This document shows, piece by piece, positions 22,415-33,697 of a DNA stretch of 64,000 nucleotides. This DNA comes from Dipodascopsis uninucleata var. uninucleata (lineage: Eukaryota; Ascomycota; Lipomycetes; Lipomycetales; Lipomycetaceae): positions 744,001 through 808,000 of the forward strand of contig JAJLTO010000004.1 in NCBI GenBank assembly GCA_030568195.1. Reading direction: 5' to 3'. The notes under the pieces are model-generated. The model was not told where the DNA came from. It made no database searches and saw nothing but the letters and a program-made list of their open reading frames with translations. The translations under genes were made by a program, and so were the position numbers. Position 1 is the first letter of the stretch. Every line of letters begins with the position of its first letter.

Positions 22415-22911
22415 GCACTTGAGCGAATGTTTTGGTTTCGTATCTTAATATTTTTTGATATATGTTAATGGTGTATATTATTTTGTGTTAGTTTCCATGT
22501 GTAGTAATCGTTTAATATTATAATAATACCTAATACTATGTGATGTTTATTATTCTTCATCAATTGCCATGGCTTGATTATAGGTTGCTTGCTCGCTTTT
22601 ATTGTAACAGCTGACTTTTATGTTCACTATAGTGACTTCTAAGTAATGACAATGATAATATATAATTTAAATGATATAATTGTTTTGGTGTTTAATACTA
22701 GCTGTATAGTAGTCGCAGTGTTGGGCTTCTGTCTTCGAGAGGCGTGTTAGTAGAGTATTCGATATTAAAATATGTAATTCCAAAAAACTTTAGTAGTAAT
22801 AATAAAATACTAGAGTAGACGTGTCTTCCTCGAATCATCTTATATAGAAATACCAATCCTAGTCATTTTAATTTTTCACCATTTTCATAGAACAAGTATA
22901 ATCAATAAGTA
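22415..22911. other. Intergenic region between the transporter and MPDU1
   Basis: A 497-base AT-rich region between two same-strand genes. It holds the transporter 3' UTR and the next promoter; nothing else is seen. Confidence 0.4.
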
Positions 22912-23679
22912 ATGGATTCGATTGTCAAAGCTATTCCAGAGCCTGTTAATGCTTTCGGACGACAGATAATTGGAAAATGCTACGACAAGTTAATTTTGGA
23001 TCAAGCGATCTTGAAAAGAACCTCAGATCCGGACACAATTGCATGCATCCGGCTTAGCATTTCGAAGGCAATTGGTATTGGTATAGTAAGTGCGTCTTCG
23101 GTTGTCAAGATTCCTCAGATAACTGCCTTGCTTAAATCGAAATCGGCGGCCGGTTTATCTGCTCTGTCGACTGCTCTAGAATGTGTAGCGTATACTGGTA
23201 CTCTTGCATACTCTGGACGACTTGGACTGCCGTTCTCGACATATGGTGAATCTGGCTTGATTTTGATTCAGGATTTAGCACTTCTCGCTCTTATTTTAAT
23301 CTATTCTGGTAGAGGAAAGGAAGTCTTTGTCGCGTTTCCAGCAGTACTGATGTCAATTGGATGGGCTGTTGTCATCGCCCCGAACGAGGTCGTCAACGCT
23401 TTATATGCGCTTACTATTCCTATCGGTCTGGCATCTAAAATTCCTCAGATTCAAGCTCTAGCGGAAACAAAATCTGCAGGTAATATTTCACTAATATCAG
23501 TAATTGCTTATTTTGGTGGGGCTCTTGCACGCGTGTTTACATCGGCCCAGGAAGTGGATGATCTCCGCGTTTTAGCTTCTGCGGTCGCAGCAGCTATTCT
23601 GAACGGCGTCGTTCTTGCCCAGGTTCTTTATTACGGCAACAAGGTTGCACCGATCGCCGCAGAGAAAAAGAACAAATAA
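22912..23679 (+). CDS. MPDU1: MPDU1-like PQ-loop membrane protein
   Basis: 255 residues, intron-less, with about seven membrane helices and two PQ-loop repeats: KIPQITALLKSKSAAGLS near residue 65 and KIPQIQALAETKSAGNIS near residue 175. The family (Lec35/MPDU1) is needed for use of mannose-P-dolichol and glucose-P-dolichol in ER glycosylation and GPI synthesis. Strong family marks are the N-terminal KCYDKLI segment and YSGRLGLPFSTYGE between the repeats. Saccharomyces lacks an obvious counterpart, whereas many other fungi have one. It converges on MED8 with 296 nt between stops. Confidence 0.9.
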   Translation: MDSIVKAIPEPVNAFGRQIIGKCYDKLILDQAILKRTSDPDTIACIRLSISKAIGIGIVSASSVVKIPQITALLKSKSAAGLSALSTALECVAYTGTLAYSGRLGLPFSTYGESGLILIQDLALLALILIYSGRGKEVFVAFPAVLMSIGWAVVIAPNEVVNALYALTIPIGLASKIPQIQALAETKSAGNISLISVIAYFGGALARVFTSAQEVDDLRVLASAVAAAILNGVVLAQVLYYGNKVAPIAAEKKNK

Positions 23680-23975
23680 TACTTAATATAGTATCTTATT
23701 GTTGGAGTAGGTGCCCTCTACCGATTTTATTTGAGCAAATATATGGTGCTACTTATACTACTACTTTGGTGGTTATTAAATAATTATGATTAAAGAGAAC
23801 GATACACAAGTACATAAACATATACGAAGGTTACTTCTTCATTATCGACTTTCCTTCTAATCACTTATTATATTCAGTAACTATTTATTATGTCTAATAT
23901 TACAATAAATTTCGAAAACACGGTGTGTCATAATTTTTTTTTCTGGATTATCATACTACCTACCTCACTACCATC

Positions 23976-24746
23976 CTATCGCTTTCTTTGAGTTCTTAAT
24001 GGCTCTTTAACATCTATACCTTGCGTTGTATATCTTAGGATCTGCTCCAATGCAATTTCTGGCGTAGAGGATGCCAATAAATTACCATTAGTATTTGCTG
24101 ATGATGTCACAGTCTCGTTCATATTGATAGTATCTGGCGACGAGTTTCGTAATTCATCTGCTGTCAGTAGTCCATCCCAAGCTCTTGAGTCTCTTTCGGA
24201 TTCGATTATCTCTCTAGCTGCCATCCATATCCCATCTTTCATTGAGTGATCTGAAAGGGGACTTGAGATTCTACTGTCTTCACCTGATATGCCCGCTCCA
24301 GATTCAGACTTCCCTCGTTCCTCTCCCTGGGCAATCCACTCAGCAACATCTGGTTCCACACGTTTTCGTAATAATGTAGCCAACAAGCCTGCTTCTGTAG
24401 TTACAGGAAATGATGTCTGCGGATAAGCAACTGTCGATTGCAATACTTCCGAGTGTTGAGACAGTGAGGCAGCGACTAGTCCAAGTTGCTTCAAAACGAT
24501 ACCAAATTGTGTCTGCAGTGATGGCCATGGAGGCAAATCGGCTCCAATCGAAGATAGTTCTCCGACTCCGCTTGGATCGTTTCCATTCGAGACTCCGCCA
24601 GCACTAGTTGATGATGACTGAGTAACAGCAGCATTTAAATGATTGAGCCAGTGACTCAAATGTGATAGTCGAAGTCGAATTGCTTCCAATGATTCAACTG
24701 GTACAGATAATAGATCAATAGCAGGGTCCACCTTAGCTCCTGCCAT
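23976..24746 (-). CDS. MED8: Mediator complex subunit 8
   Basis: 256-residue head-module subunit of Mediator, linking activators to RNA polymerase II. The N-terminal helix (VPVESLEAIRLRLSHLSHWL) that contacts Med17/TBP and the central LLATLLRKRVEPDVAEWIAQGEE block are typical of fungal Med8. Regions between are Ser-rich and variable. A C-terminal helix (PEIALEQILRYTTQGID) could serve as the Med18-binding helix. The ATG at 24746 is the first in frame. No intron is needed. Confidence 0.85.
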   Translation of the reverse strand: MAGAKVDPAIDLLSVPVESLEAIRLRLSHLSHWLNHLNAAVTQSSSTSAGGVSNGNDPSGVGELSSIGADLPPWPSLQTQFGIVLKQLGLVAASLSQHSEVLQSTVAYPQTSFPVTTEAGLLATLLRKRVEPDVAEWIAQGEERGKSESGAGISGEDSRISSPLSDHSMKDGIWMAAREIIESERDSRAWDGLLTADELRNSSPDTINMNETVTSSANTNGNLLASSTPEIALEQILRYTTQGIDVKEPLRTQRKR

Positions 24747-25042
24747 AATGTCAGAATAAATGACTTATGCTAGGATAAACTTATTAAGCTTGACCATATA
24801 TATATATATATGTTATTACTTTCTTGGATTTATTATTCTTACTGGGACTTTCCTGTGATTTAGTGTATAGTTTTGAGATATTTATAGAGATTGCACAAGT
24901 ATAAGCTGTGTACCACAGAAATCAAACTTCAGTTCTTAAGAATACGAAAGAAACTCATACCTTTGAGTGCGTGAAGGGTTTTGTTTTTGCTACTAGACAT
25001 ACAAGGCAGAACAACGACCATAACAACAGTAATTAAGACAAA

Positions 25043-25671
25043 ATGGAAGCAGAATCAAGTAATCTTAACCCAAATTCTGAAATCGATAACACAGAAGTCG
25101 AAGGACAATCGAATTTACCTTATAAATGGTCTCAAGTCCTTGAGGAAGTCACGCTAGTAGTTCCAGTGCCTCCAGGAACCCGAGCAAAACAGTTGAGAGT
25201 TGAGCTGAAGAGAAACTCCATTTCTGTAGGAGTCATTGGGCAAGAGCCAGTTATCACAGGAGATCTTTTTAAGCCTATAATAGTCGACGATTCTACGTGG
25301 ACATTGGATGATCAACGAGAAGTCACAGTAACTTTGGCCAAACAGAACACTCAGGAATGGTGGCCACATGTTGTAACTTCAGCACCAAAGATTGACGTTA
25401 CAAAGATCCAACCTGAGAATTCTAAGCTTTCTGACCTTGATCCCGAAACTAGAGCAATGGTAGAAAAGATGATGTTTGATAACCAGCAGAAGCAGATGGG
25501 AAAACCCACATCTGATGAACTGAAAAAGGAAGAGATACTACGCAAGTTTCAGAAGCAACACCCAGGTTAGTTATATGTCAATAGATATCTTTTGAAATCA
25601 AAATAATAGACTTAACTACTAATGATCGTGATATTCTAGAACTGGATTTTAGTCAAGTCAAGTTGGCTTAA
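25043..25671 (+). CDS. NUDC: NudC-family CS-domain protein
   Basis: Co-chaperone of the nuclear distribution pathway, working with Hsp90 and linked to dynein/Lis1 in fungi. Two exons (25043-25565, 25640-25671) encode 184 residues. The CS (p23-like) domain spans about residues 24-115, with YKWSQVLEEVTLVVPVPPGT, LFKPIIVDDSTWTL and WWPHVV. The C-terminal PETRAMVEKMMFDNQQKQMG block and KFQKQHPELDFSQVKLA (split by the intron) are highly typical of NudC. The terminal exon of 32 nt is easily missed. It lacks the long N-terminal extension of animal NudC, as in Aspergillus. Confidence 0.94.
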
Positions 25672-26266
25672 GCAAGTATTTCTTATCTCATGTGCCTAAT
25701 CCAGTTGTATTATTATCTGCCAGCGTCTCCTGTACATATCTGTATTGCAACCTTATTTATAGGCATTAAATGGGCACCTAATATACTGGATAGCGCGACA
25801 AAATGCCGGATGCGTATAAAATGTAATAATTTATATATTTTTAGTATTGAAATTTGTCACTTCGGTTCCTAATCACTGATGTGTCTCGTTGTATGTCGTT
25901 GTTTATTCAATTCATATGTTTATGAAAATACCAATAGTGCCTTCGTTTACCTGTCTAATATTATCTATTTGTTAACTTAATATTGTCTATAACCCGGATA
26001 TTCAATGATCGAAATCGAATAGAGATGGGATAACTAAAGGTTTGAATCGGCCAACTCATCTACATGTCTATGATATTTATGGAGTTTCTTATTGTTTTGT
26101 TCACATATTGATCCAGGTCACTTTTGTAATCTTCTCAAGCGGAGCTTCATTTATTCAATCATATATCTCTTACTGCAGATTCTCAAATAGTTTTGTAGCC
26201 TAAGGACACTATTTAATATCTTACTTAGTTTTATATATCTCATATATCCATATCTTAGGTTTTGAA
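25672..26266. other. Intergenic region between NUDC and the orphan gene
   Basis: A 595-base AT-rich stretch. A possible leader intron acceptor (TATCTTAG) ends 8 bases before the orphan ATG. Nothing else is seen. Confidence 0.35.
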
Positions 26267-26767
26267 ATGCCGGACATCTCTCAAAGCTCGTGCACAATCG
26301 AAGCAAGCCAACATAACGATATACAAAATGCAGAAATCATCAACGTAAAGAGTGGAAAGCAAAAGACGCAGCGAGTTCCTTTCAAGGACTGCCCTCGCCA
26401 ACAGACTACATCGGCAACAGTAGCAAGTACTTCATCTCTTAGGAGACAGAAGAGCATGATAGAGGAGTGCTCTTCAAAATGTTCTACTCCACAAATAATA
26501 ACTGCCCCGCCATCACCCCAACAAAAGGCTACACTAATGATTACACAGCCCGCTATACATAAACTTTCGTTAAGAGAGGCACTAGCTCATGATCAGATAG
26601 CTCGTCAAATGCACGCAATTTCCGTCGCTCGACTAGGTCCTGCTCGAGTGGCTACACTCTATGGCAGCCGCTATTCTCAAGAGTATGTCCAACTGCGCAC
26701 CTCTTTACACGGAAACGGCAAGAGTTATCAAGATATGCTAGGGTCTAGAAGCAGATTTCGAGTATAA
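26267..26767 (+). CDS. Orphan 166-residue protein
   Basis: Not recognised. The first ~95 residues are Ser/Thr/Gln-rich and probably disordered (with SLRRQKSMIEECSSKCSTP and PPSPQQ). The last ~70 look conserved in character: LSLREALAHDQIARQMHAI is a predicted helix, followed by LGPARVATLYGSRYSQEY and GKSYQDMLGSRSRF. This asymmetry (disordered head, compact C-terminus ending in a basic tail) suggests a real protein with a short C-terminal interaction module. RRQKS is a possible basophilic kinase site. An upstream exon cannot be excluded. Coding status is inferred from ORF length and composition only. Confidence 0.55.
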   Translation: MPDISQSSCTIEASQHNDIQNAEIINVKSGKQKTQRVPFKDCPRQQTTSATVASTSSLRRQKSMIEECSSKCSTPQIITAPPSPQQKATLMITQPAIHKLSLREALAHDQIARQMHAISVARLGPARVATLYGSRYSQEYVQLRTSLHGNGKSYQDMLGSRSRFRV

Positions 26768-27366
26768 CAACATGAAATGAAAGTTGCGCTAGCTTTCTCG
26801 CTTTTGAAATTTAACAACGAAGCGATGTCTGATATCTCGGAGAAATAATTAGTTTAGTGGGATTGGAACTCTTACCGGATCATTGTTATTCCACACAACT
26901 CAACCTTCGCACGCTCGCATCTCTCACATCAATCTTGTCGATATATATTTTTGTTCAAGGAACAATATAGCATGCGATGTATAATACTTAAAGCATAAGT
27001 CATGTATTTTTATTAATGTCAATAGCATATCGCACACGTCTCTGAAATTTCACCTATTCTCCGATAAATCTCTAGGCAACCGAACCTTGTAAGGAAAACC
27101 ATTAGCCTAGCTATATATACCTGTAGTCTCTTCGCCATTATTGCAAGATATCACAAATATTAATAGAGGGTTTGCGTAAATACGTTTATAAAAATTAATA
27201 CCATCTTATTAGAACGTCTTTTCACGTTAAAATTACAAAAAATAAGAAAATAAAATAACTCCAAAAAGTACAATAAAAGATGTGCAAGGAATTTTTGACA
27301 GAAACATATACGCAGAAATAACCACACTACTTCTTTCGAAATGAAAGGACCTAAATCAAAGCTCAG
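26768..27366. other. Convergent intergenic region
   Basis: A 599-base AT-rich region between the orphan gene and the AP180-like gene, probably their 3' UTRs. Nothing else is seen. Confidence 0.4.
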
Positions 27367-29534
27367 TTATCTTCTAAAAGGATTGCTTCCTGTAGATTCG
27401 GGCGCTAGAGGAGAGGGGCTAGTATTTGAGCTTGTATTCTTGACAAACGGGTTGGTATTTGATCTGCTTAATCCGATCTGTGGAATATCGTTATCCAGGG
27501 ATGGAGAACTAGCCATCGACGAAGACATAGACATACCAGTCTCAGGAACAGCTGGTAAATGATTTCCTACTGAATTATTATACGAGAATGGATTCGTATG
27601 CCCACCAGTCGCTTGCGGACTGATGGCTGAAAATGTTGCCGACTTTCTAAAGGGATTCGAGCTGCCGGTTGTCTGAGGCATCAATGAGCCAGAAGACGAA
27701 GCACTCGTAGGACCAGAATTATTAGGAAAAATCGAAGTAGGCTGTTGAAGCTGTTGTAAACTGAAAAGAGAGTTTCCAAACGATCCGGTGGGTTGAACAG
27801 TAACAAATGGTGCAGGGTTGCCATATTGAACACCAGTCCCAGTCGCACCGGTTGCTACACCATAAGCAGGTGGAGCTACCAAAGGCGCCTGTGATTGACT
27901 AGAATAACCACCAAAACCTGCGCCCGTATAATCTTGACTGAGGGGTTGAGGAATAGGAACATGAGGAATTATACCTTGGGAAAGCACCACTCCAGCAGGC
28001 GGTGACTGCTGCAATTGTTGTGAATGCTGTTGCTGTAGCATCTGCATTTGCATTTTTGCCTGCATTTCCTGGCCATTAGAGGCATGCTGGCGATAGTCAC
28101 CATTAGAATCCTGGAACATGGGCTCCTGTTGCTCAATTGACGCGAAAAAATCAACTAAAGTCTGTTCTGGTGACTTGGCTTCGGAAGGGTTACTAGCATG
28201 GTTTTGTGGACCCGCACCCGAGTCAAAAGTGGTAGGCCCATTCACTGTAGGTTGAATACCGACTGATTTTTGCGGCCATACTTTTCCATGTAGCTTGGCC
28301 TCTTTTTGAGCTAAGAACTGGCGCCTGTTTACATCAAAATCGGGATCATTTAGATACTCTTCTAGAGCTGACGTTAAAGATGTTGGCGCATGCTTAATGT
28401 TGGGCACAAGAAGCTTAGTAGCACCTTCAAGCTGTCTTGCAACTTGAAGATAATCAACAACGCCATCCATTTTATCGACGAATGTTTTGTATATCTGAAG
28501 AGCTCGCTCAGCATCGTACCGTGACATTTCGAAATAGTGTTCTAAAACATTGATAACCCCCTCATTCATTGCCTGGTGTAGTGCTAACAAGTCATGGACT
28601 AGTAATCGAAATGCAGTGAGAGCAATGTCATCGTTGACATCATTTGGATAAAACTGCAATACAGAGAATAGTCAGTGAATGTTACGTAGCCGACAGCTCC
28701 AGATATTGTCACAAACCTTGCAGAGTAGTAAATAATGTATCTGCGACTGTACGCCTTCAACCTCTCGAAGAAGACCTTTTTCCACAGTCAAATTTCTCAA
28801 TCGGCCCTGATTGGGATTGTCTTTTTTGTGTCTAACGTAATCAATCTTTAATGACGCATACTGACGTACCCTCTCCTGCAAATACCTACTATAACGGACA
28901 ATCATATCACCATATCGACCAGCTGTACTATTTGGTTAGCAAACTTTTCAGTTTCTAACATCCACTATCATAAAAAATACGCACAATTTGCGGCATTCAA
29001 ATGTCGACAATCTAGCATTCTGGCATGATGACTCAAATATTCTAAAGCAGCATCTTTTCTACCTTCACGAATCATAATGTGAACCACGATCAATGACTTA
29101 TACACAATCTAACGTAGCGGAATTGAGTCAGTACCTACTCGGTATTTCTATACCAAATAATGATCGATCGAAAGATATCTAGAAAGATACTTACAGTCCA
29201 CGCAGTGTCGCGTAATCTACCAGACAATCCCTTGAATATCTCATCCAGCTCTTGTGGCATCTCCGTTCCGGCAAGAATGGGCTCAATATATTTAGCCTTA
29301 GGTGCGGCCATCTGGTATAATTAGCGATTACGTCCATGTTGAGTTCTAAGCTACGAGATCCGATCATACCTTTATTTTGGTCGCACCCTATAAATATATA
29401 TATATTAACATCTCTTCCTATCAGTTATTCGAGATTATTTCAGAGAAGTGCCGTCTCAAAATACTATTTATCGTCCCCCTACAACCCCACTCAGACATTG
29501 CTCTGCTTACCTTCACGATTTTATCATATCCCAT
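27367..29534 (-). CDS. YAP1801: AP180/CALM-type clathrin adaptor (ANTH domain, four NPF motifs)
   Basis: Endocytic adaptor binding PI(4,5)P2, clathrin and EH-domain proteins. Six exons: 29534-29511, 29387-29370, 29311-29195, 29108-28981, 28927-28717 and 28653-27367, for 594 residues. The ANTH domain fills about residues 1-280. Its lipid-binding stretch reads GATKIKMAAPKAKY and is assembled from three exons, one of only 18 nt (GATKIK). The long tail is Gln/Ser/Pro-rich and ends with four NPF motifs (SNPFRK, TNPFSY, TNPFVK, SNPFRR) for EH partners such as Ede1/Pan1. A start at the ATG in MAAPKAKY would lose the lipid-binding KATK-type motif, so the upstream start was chosen. The symbol is the yeast name; 1801 and 1802 cannot be told apart. 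Confidence 0.93.
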
Positions 29535-30206
29535 ATTTATTCAATAAACTATCGTATAGACTTAATGATTTTAATGTGTAAAGCCTTGGTCAGCATCTAA
29601 CAATTTATCAATAGAATTCTATATTCCGAGGTTTAATTTTCTGAGGTAACCTATCGTAAAATTCCAAAACAGTCGCAATATTCTGCGACCATCTATCAAT
29701 ATAATTCTAGGAAAGTTCAATCAATTTATGAAACAAAAACTAAAGCTCTGTGATTTAATACCTATCTGATACGTCTCGCCAAAATCTTTTTTTATCAAAA
29801 AAGAGGTAAAACCTGTGTTATAAAATCAGAAACCAGTAGCTCCTCTGCGCCGGTCGTTCACCTTAGCTCTAAACAATTCGAGCCTGGTTCATAGCTACAC
29901 AATGACGACAGCCAAAATAAAAGCTACGGCAATATTGTAAGTCATGTGATTTGCATAGCTTAAGTTTGACAATGAGGGTGATATGGCCCTGATATTATTT
30001 AGGGCTTGAATTGATATGATAAAGAAGGGTTTGGAAAACTTAACATCCCATGGAAAACAGTCACAAAACTCAGCACGAAAGATTCAATTCAAACAGTCGT
30101 TGAAGGCACCATCACAATCGTTCAAAGATCTATTAGTTTGGCTCTGTTTGAATTCTCGCACTTTAATTTATCGACAACATCGACAGATAGAATAGAATAT
30201 AGAACA
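29535..30206. promoter_or_regulatory. Divergent promoter region of the AP180 gene and RPL8
   Basis: A 672-base head-to-head spacer. It holds the RPL8 HomolD box (30058-30065); no coding sequence is seen. Confidence 0.5.
30058..30065 (+). promoter_or_regulatory. HomolD box of RPL8
   Basis: Exact CAGTCACA 142 bases upstream of the RPL8 ATG. This is the same octamer and orientation as in front of RPL41, and I found no other exact copy in the window on either strand. Confidence 0.8.
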
Positions 30207-31513
30207 ATGGTAAGTTGAAATATCGAAAATAAAGAGTAGACTTCGAAAGAAGGATTACTACTCTTATTGCAACGTAATCGATTCCATGCTCCTCTTCTGG
30301 TCACGATTAGCTGGTAGATGTAAGCTATAGAGCTACTATCTTGATTCTTTCTACTCTTTCCTTTAATTATTAATGAAAGGAAAGATCAGATGTTTCATGA
30401 AATGATGAACATTGTCTAGCGCAAGCTGTATTTCACTTCTCTAAATTCTTTTAAGAGAAGCTAGAAATTTTTGTTCATTCATTATACTCTGGTCATACTT
30501 GAAAAAGATTGACTGAAAAAACACTTCATCAAGATGTATGTGTTTTGTTAGAGTAATTGTAAATGGCTGAGTCTCCAATTATCGGAGACTGTAGAGGATC
30601 ATGGCATCGGCCTGTGATGGGTTTATTACTGCTTTAGAATTAGAAATGAAGCTGACTCCATGCCTCAATGACACAGCCGCCAAAGGGAAAGAAGCCAGCA
30701 CCAGCACCATTTTCGAGTGCTAAAGCCTCCAAGAAGGCGCCTAAGGTAAAAACCACAATTTTTTTTTTCAAGATTCTGTGTTCCTCTCTAACTTAGAAGT
30801 AGAATCCTTTGATCGAGAAGCGACCAAGATCTTTTGGTATTGGCCAGGATATTCAGCCGAAGAGAAATCTTTCTCGGTTTGTTAAGTGGCCAGAGTATGT
30901 TCGTCTTCAGCGCCAGCGCAAGATCCTTAAGCTTCGTCTTAAAGTTCCTCCAGCTATTGCTCAGTTCGACAGTGTCCTCGACAAGAACACTGCTATGCAG
31001 GCTTTCAAACTCTTAAACAAGTACAGACCAGAGACTGCTGCGGAGAAGAAGGAGCGTCTTACAAAGGAGGCGGCTGCTATTACTGAGGGCAAGAAGAAGG
31101 AGGATGTCTCTGAGAAGCCATATGTTGTTAAGTACGGTCTTAACCATGTTGTTGGCCTTGTTGAAAATAAGAAAGCACAGCTTCTTCTCATTGCCAATGA
31201 TGTTGACCCAATTGAGCTTGTTGTTTACTTGCCGGCTCTAGCCCGTAAGATGGGTGTTCCATATGCCATCGTGAAGGGTAAGGCTCGTCTTGGAACTCTT
31301 GTTCATAAGAAGACTGCTGCAGTCGTTGCTGTCACTGAAGTTCGCTCTGAGGACAAGGCTGAGCTTGCTACTCTTGTCTCTGCTATTAAGTCTAACTATG
31401 TTGATAAGTTCGATGAGACTAGACGCAAGTGGGGTGGTGGTATCATGGGTGCTAAGACCAATAGCAAGCTTGAGAAGCGTCGTAAGGCGCTCGAATCCGC
31501 CATCAGGGTCTAG
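30207..31513 (+). CDS. RPL8: Large-subunit ribosomal protein eL8 (L7a)
   Basis: 260-residue L7Ae-family protein of the 60S subunit. Exon 1 is only the ATG (30207-30209). A 467-nt intron follows, then exons 30677-30745 and 30803-31513. Diagnostic sequence: [70 protein letters not shown], and [20 protein letters not shown]. The [15 protein letters not shown] stretch is closer to what I recall of fission yeast than of budding yeast. The basic N-terminus [13 protein letters not shown] matches only with the ATG-only exon, which supports the model. The human orthologue RPL7A hosts snoRNAs in its introns. Intron 1 here is unusually long and rich in hairpins. Confidence 0.96.
30210..30676 (+). ncRNA. 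RPL8 intron 1: possible host of structured RNA
   Basis: Within this 467-nt intron, several hairpins can be drawn. CTTCTCT (30436-30442) pairs with AGAGAAG (30454-30460), AAAACAC (30518-30524) with GTGTTTT (30540-30546), and AGTCTCC (30570-30576) with GGAGACT (30584-30590). A C-box-like ATGATGA is at 30402-30408 and a D-box-like CTGA at 30513-30516. An AGAGGA H-box-like sequence follows the third hairpin. No guide target was assigned, so this is a candidate region, not an identified snoRNA. Confidence 0.3.
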
Positions 31514-32113
31514 GCAAATAAAAAAATTTGGTGTACATTGTTTTCTTAAAATAAATTGTATTTCTGTGTATGATTATATCCCATATCTTCTAATGTGTAT
31601 CAAAAAAAGTTTCATTGTAGCCATTCAGTACTCTTAATTAGTATTAATGTGTCTGTAGAATTTTTTATAGATTGATATTGGGTTTTGCTTGACATATGAA
31701 TTACCCTGTTTATAAGATTATGCTGTAAGTTAAGTTGATTAGGGTTACGCGTTGTAATGGAAAAATAAACACGACGCGTTCCTGTTGAGCATATATTAGT
31801 TTGGCTCGTGGAATATGGACGTGACAGGATAGGCATACAAATCAGTTTGCTTGCCGAAAATTTTTTATCTTATTCTTTTGAATCTTAACTATCTCAGAAG
31901 AGTTTGTGGACTACTTGTCGGTTGTTGTCAAGCTCCAAAATATCTGTCTTCAAAGATCATACTTTAGGTAAGTATATCAGTATTAAGGAGTTGTGGTGTA
32001 CAGATCGGTAAAGTCGAGTTAATAATGTATTGTTACATATATATGAAAGGGTGATAAATATTGGCTTAGAACTAAAGTATTATTTGTGTTTAACTAGCCA
32101 TCAGTCAAAGAAA
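31514..32113. other. Intergenic region between RPL8 and the dehydrogenase gene
   Basis: A 600-base AT-rich region. A possible leader intron (donor GTAAGT near 31970, acceptor AACTAG near 32098) precedes the dehydrogenase ATG. Nothing else is seen. Confidence 0.35.
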
Positions 32114-33336
32114 ATGGGAATGTTTGATTCCATTTTATCGAAGCTTGGAATCCTGTCAACAGGTAGCTTATATAATCTACTGAGAGGATACTCCAACGTC
32201 TCAACTATTGATCCAGAGCTCGACATAGCCCTCGTTACAGGTGGAAGCGCCGGCTTGGGTCATAATATTGTCAAAGAATTGCGTGCAAAAAAGATTCCGG
32301 TTGTAGTTCTAGACGTTCAGGATCCGGACGAAAAAGTCGAGGGAGTATATTATATGAAATGTGATATCTCTTCTCGGGAGCAAGTAAATGATGCAGCCTA
32401 CGTTATCAAACAGGAAGTAAGTAATTTACAGTAGAGATTCCAGAATAATGCAATGCACAGCGTGGCAAAAGGAGGGTGATGATGGTTCAATTTTGTTGAT
32501 AAATGGGCGTTCGTCTAACCAGATCCAACTAGATCGGGGATATTACGATTTTGATCAACAACGCTGCCATCACCCATGGTAAAACCATTATTGATCTCTC
32601 GCTTGACGATATTGATAAGTAAGTCCAGTTAAATATGAATCGTGAGAATATTCCTGTCGTAATATACTCTGGAGCCACGTGAAAAATATTGTGAGAGCTA
32701 ATTAATTTCGTCAATTACAGAACAGTTGGAGTCAATCTTCTGTCGCACTTTTACACTATCAAAGCATTTTTACCAGGAATGCTTAAGTTGCATCGAGGAT
32801 GCATCGTTACAGTTGCCTCTGTCATGGGCTACATCGGTCCCGTAAAATTGAGTATGTTGCGCAAAAGCTGGCTTAAATGCTGTGAAGGGCAAATTACATG
32901 ACATATTATTAACCTAAATATAATCATAGGTGCTTATGCCGCTTCAAAGGGAGGTCTAGTAAGTTTATATGAATCATTAACTTATGAACTAGGTCCAAAT
33001 GCGGCCACAGGCTCTGGAATTCGAACGATCTTAGTTGCAACGGGACAACTTCATACCAGACTCTTTGAGGGAGTAAATACTCCATCTCACATTGTTGCGC
33101 CAGTTCAAAATACCAAGGATGTTGCTACACGAATCATGCTGGCTCTAGTTCGTGGTGAGCAAGGTCGTATTACGATGCCGACCTATGCTAGATTCATGCC
33201 TTTAATGAGAATATTACCTCGTCCAGCTATGACTGTTGCAAGATATCTTACTGGAATTGATCGTGGAATGGATACCTTTCTCGGATCAACTAATGGACTT
33301 AATACTCGCGGTGGTGGACGTACCAGCTTTTTGTGA
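32114..33336 (+). CDS. Short-chain dehydrogenase/reductase
   Basis: NAD(P)-dependent oxidoreductase, probably membrane-associated and acting on a lipid or retinoid/sterol-like substrate (inference). Exons 32114-32416, 32533-32618, 32721-32851 and 32930-33336 give 308 residues. Classical SDR features: TGGSAGLGHNI cofactor loop, VVLDV (acidic residue after beta-2, favouring NAD), CDIS, NNAA, the active-site region VTVASVMGYIG and YAASK, with the Ser/Tyr/Lys triad completed across introns. The N-terminal FDSILSKLGILSTGSLYNLL is hydrophobic and could anchor to a membrane or lipid droplet. Best resemblance is to the SDR16C/DHRS type; the exact substrate is unknown. Confidence 0.9.
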
Positions 33337-33657
33337 ATTCGATGATCATTTTGATCCTCTCTTACACATTTATGACTTATCAAGTGTGACCTCTTTGAAT
33401 CTTCAGATGTTCTTATTTATTCCTTATATCTTCCTCCTCTATATTATTATTACCTTATTCTGCCATCAATTATTAGACAACTAATTATCAGCTTTCGATA
33501 TCCGATGTATCTATGACTAATTATATCAGATATACTTATATTTAACATGTAATTTGTGATTCTTGATCTTGCTTTGCTATATTATACTATACATAATACT
33601 ATTCTACTATAATAGTTTAGTATATGATGTGTTATGTGTTTTATGGGAATTTTTTCC

Positions 33658-33697
<40 letters not shown>

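Noticed and set aside
24796-24811. (AT)8 run near the MED8 start
   Set aside because: Too short and common in AT-rich sequence to be worth listing as a repeat feature.
29195-29311. Start of the AP180 adaptor at MAAPKAKY
   Set aside because: Upstream exons with correct splice sites restore the family's MGYDKIVK-GATKIK sequence; the internal ATG may at most serve a short form.
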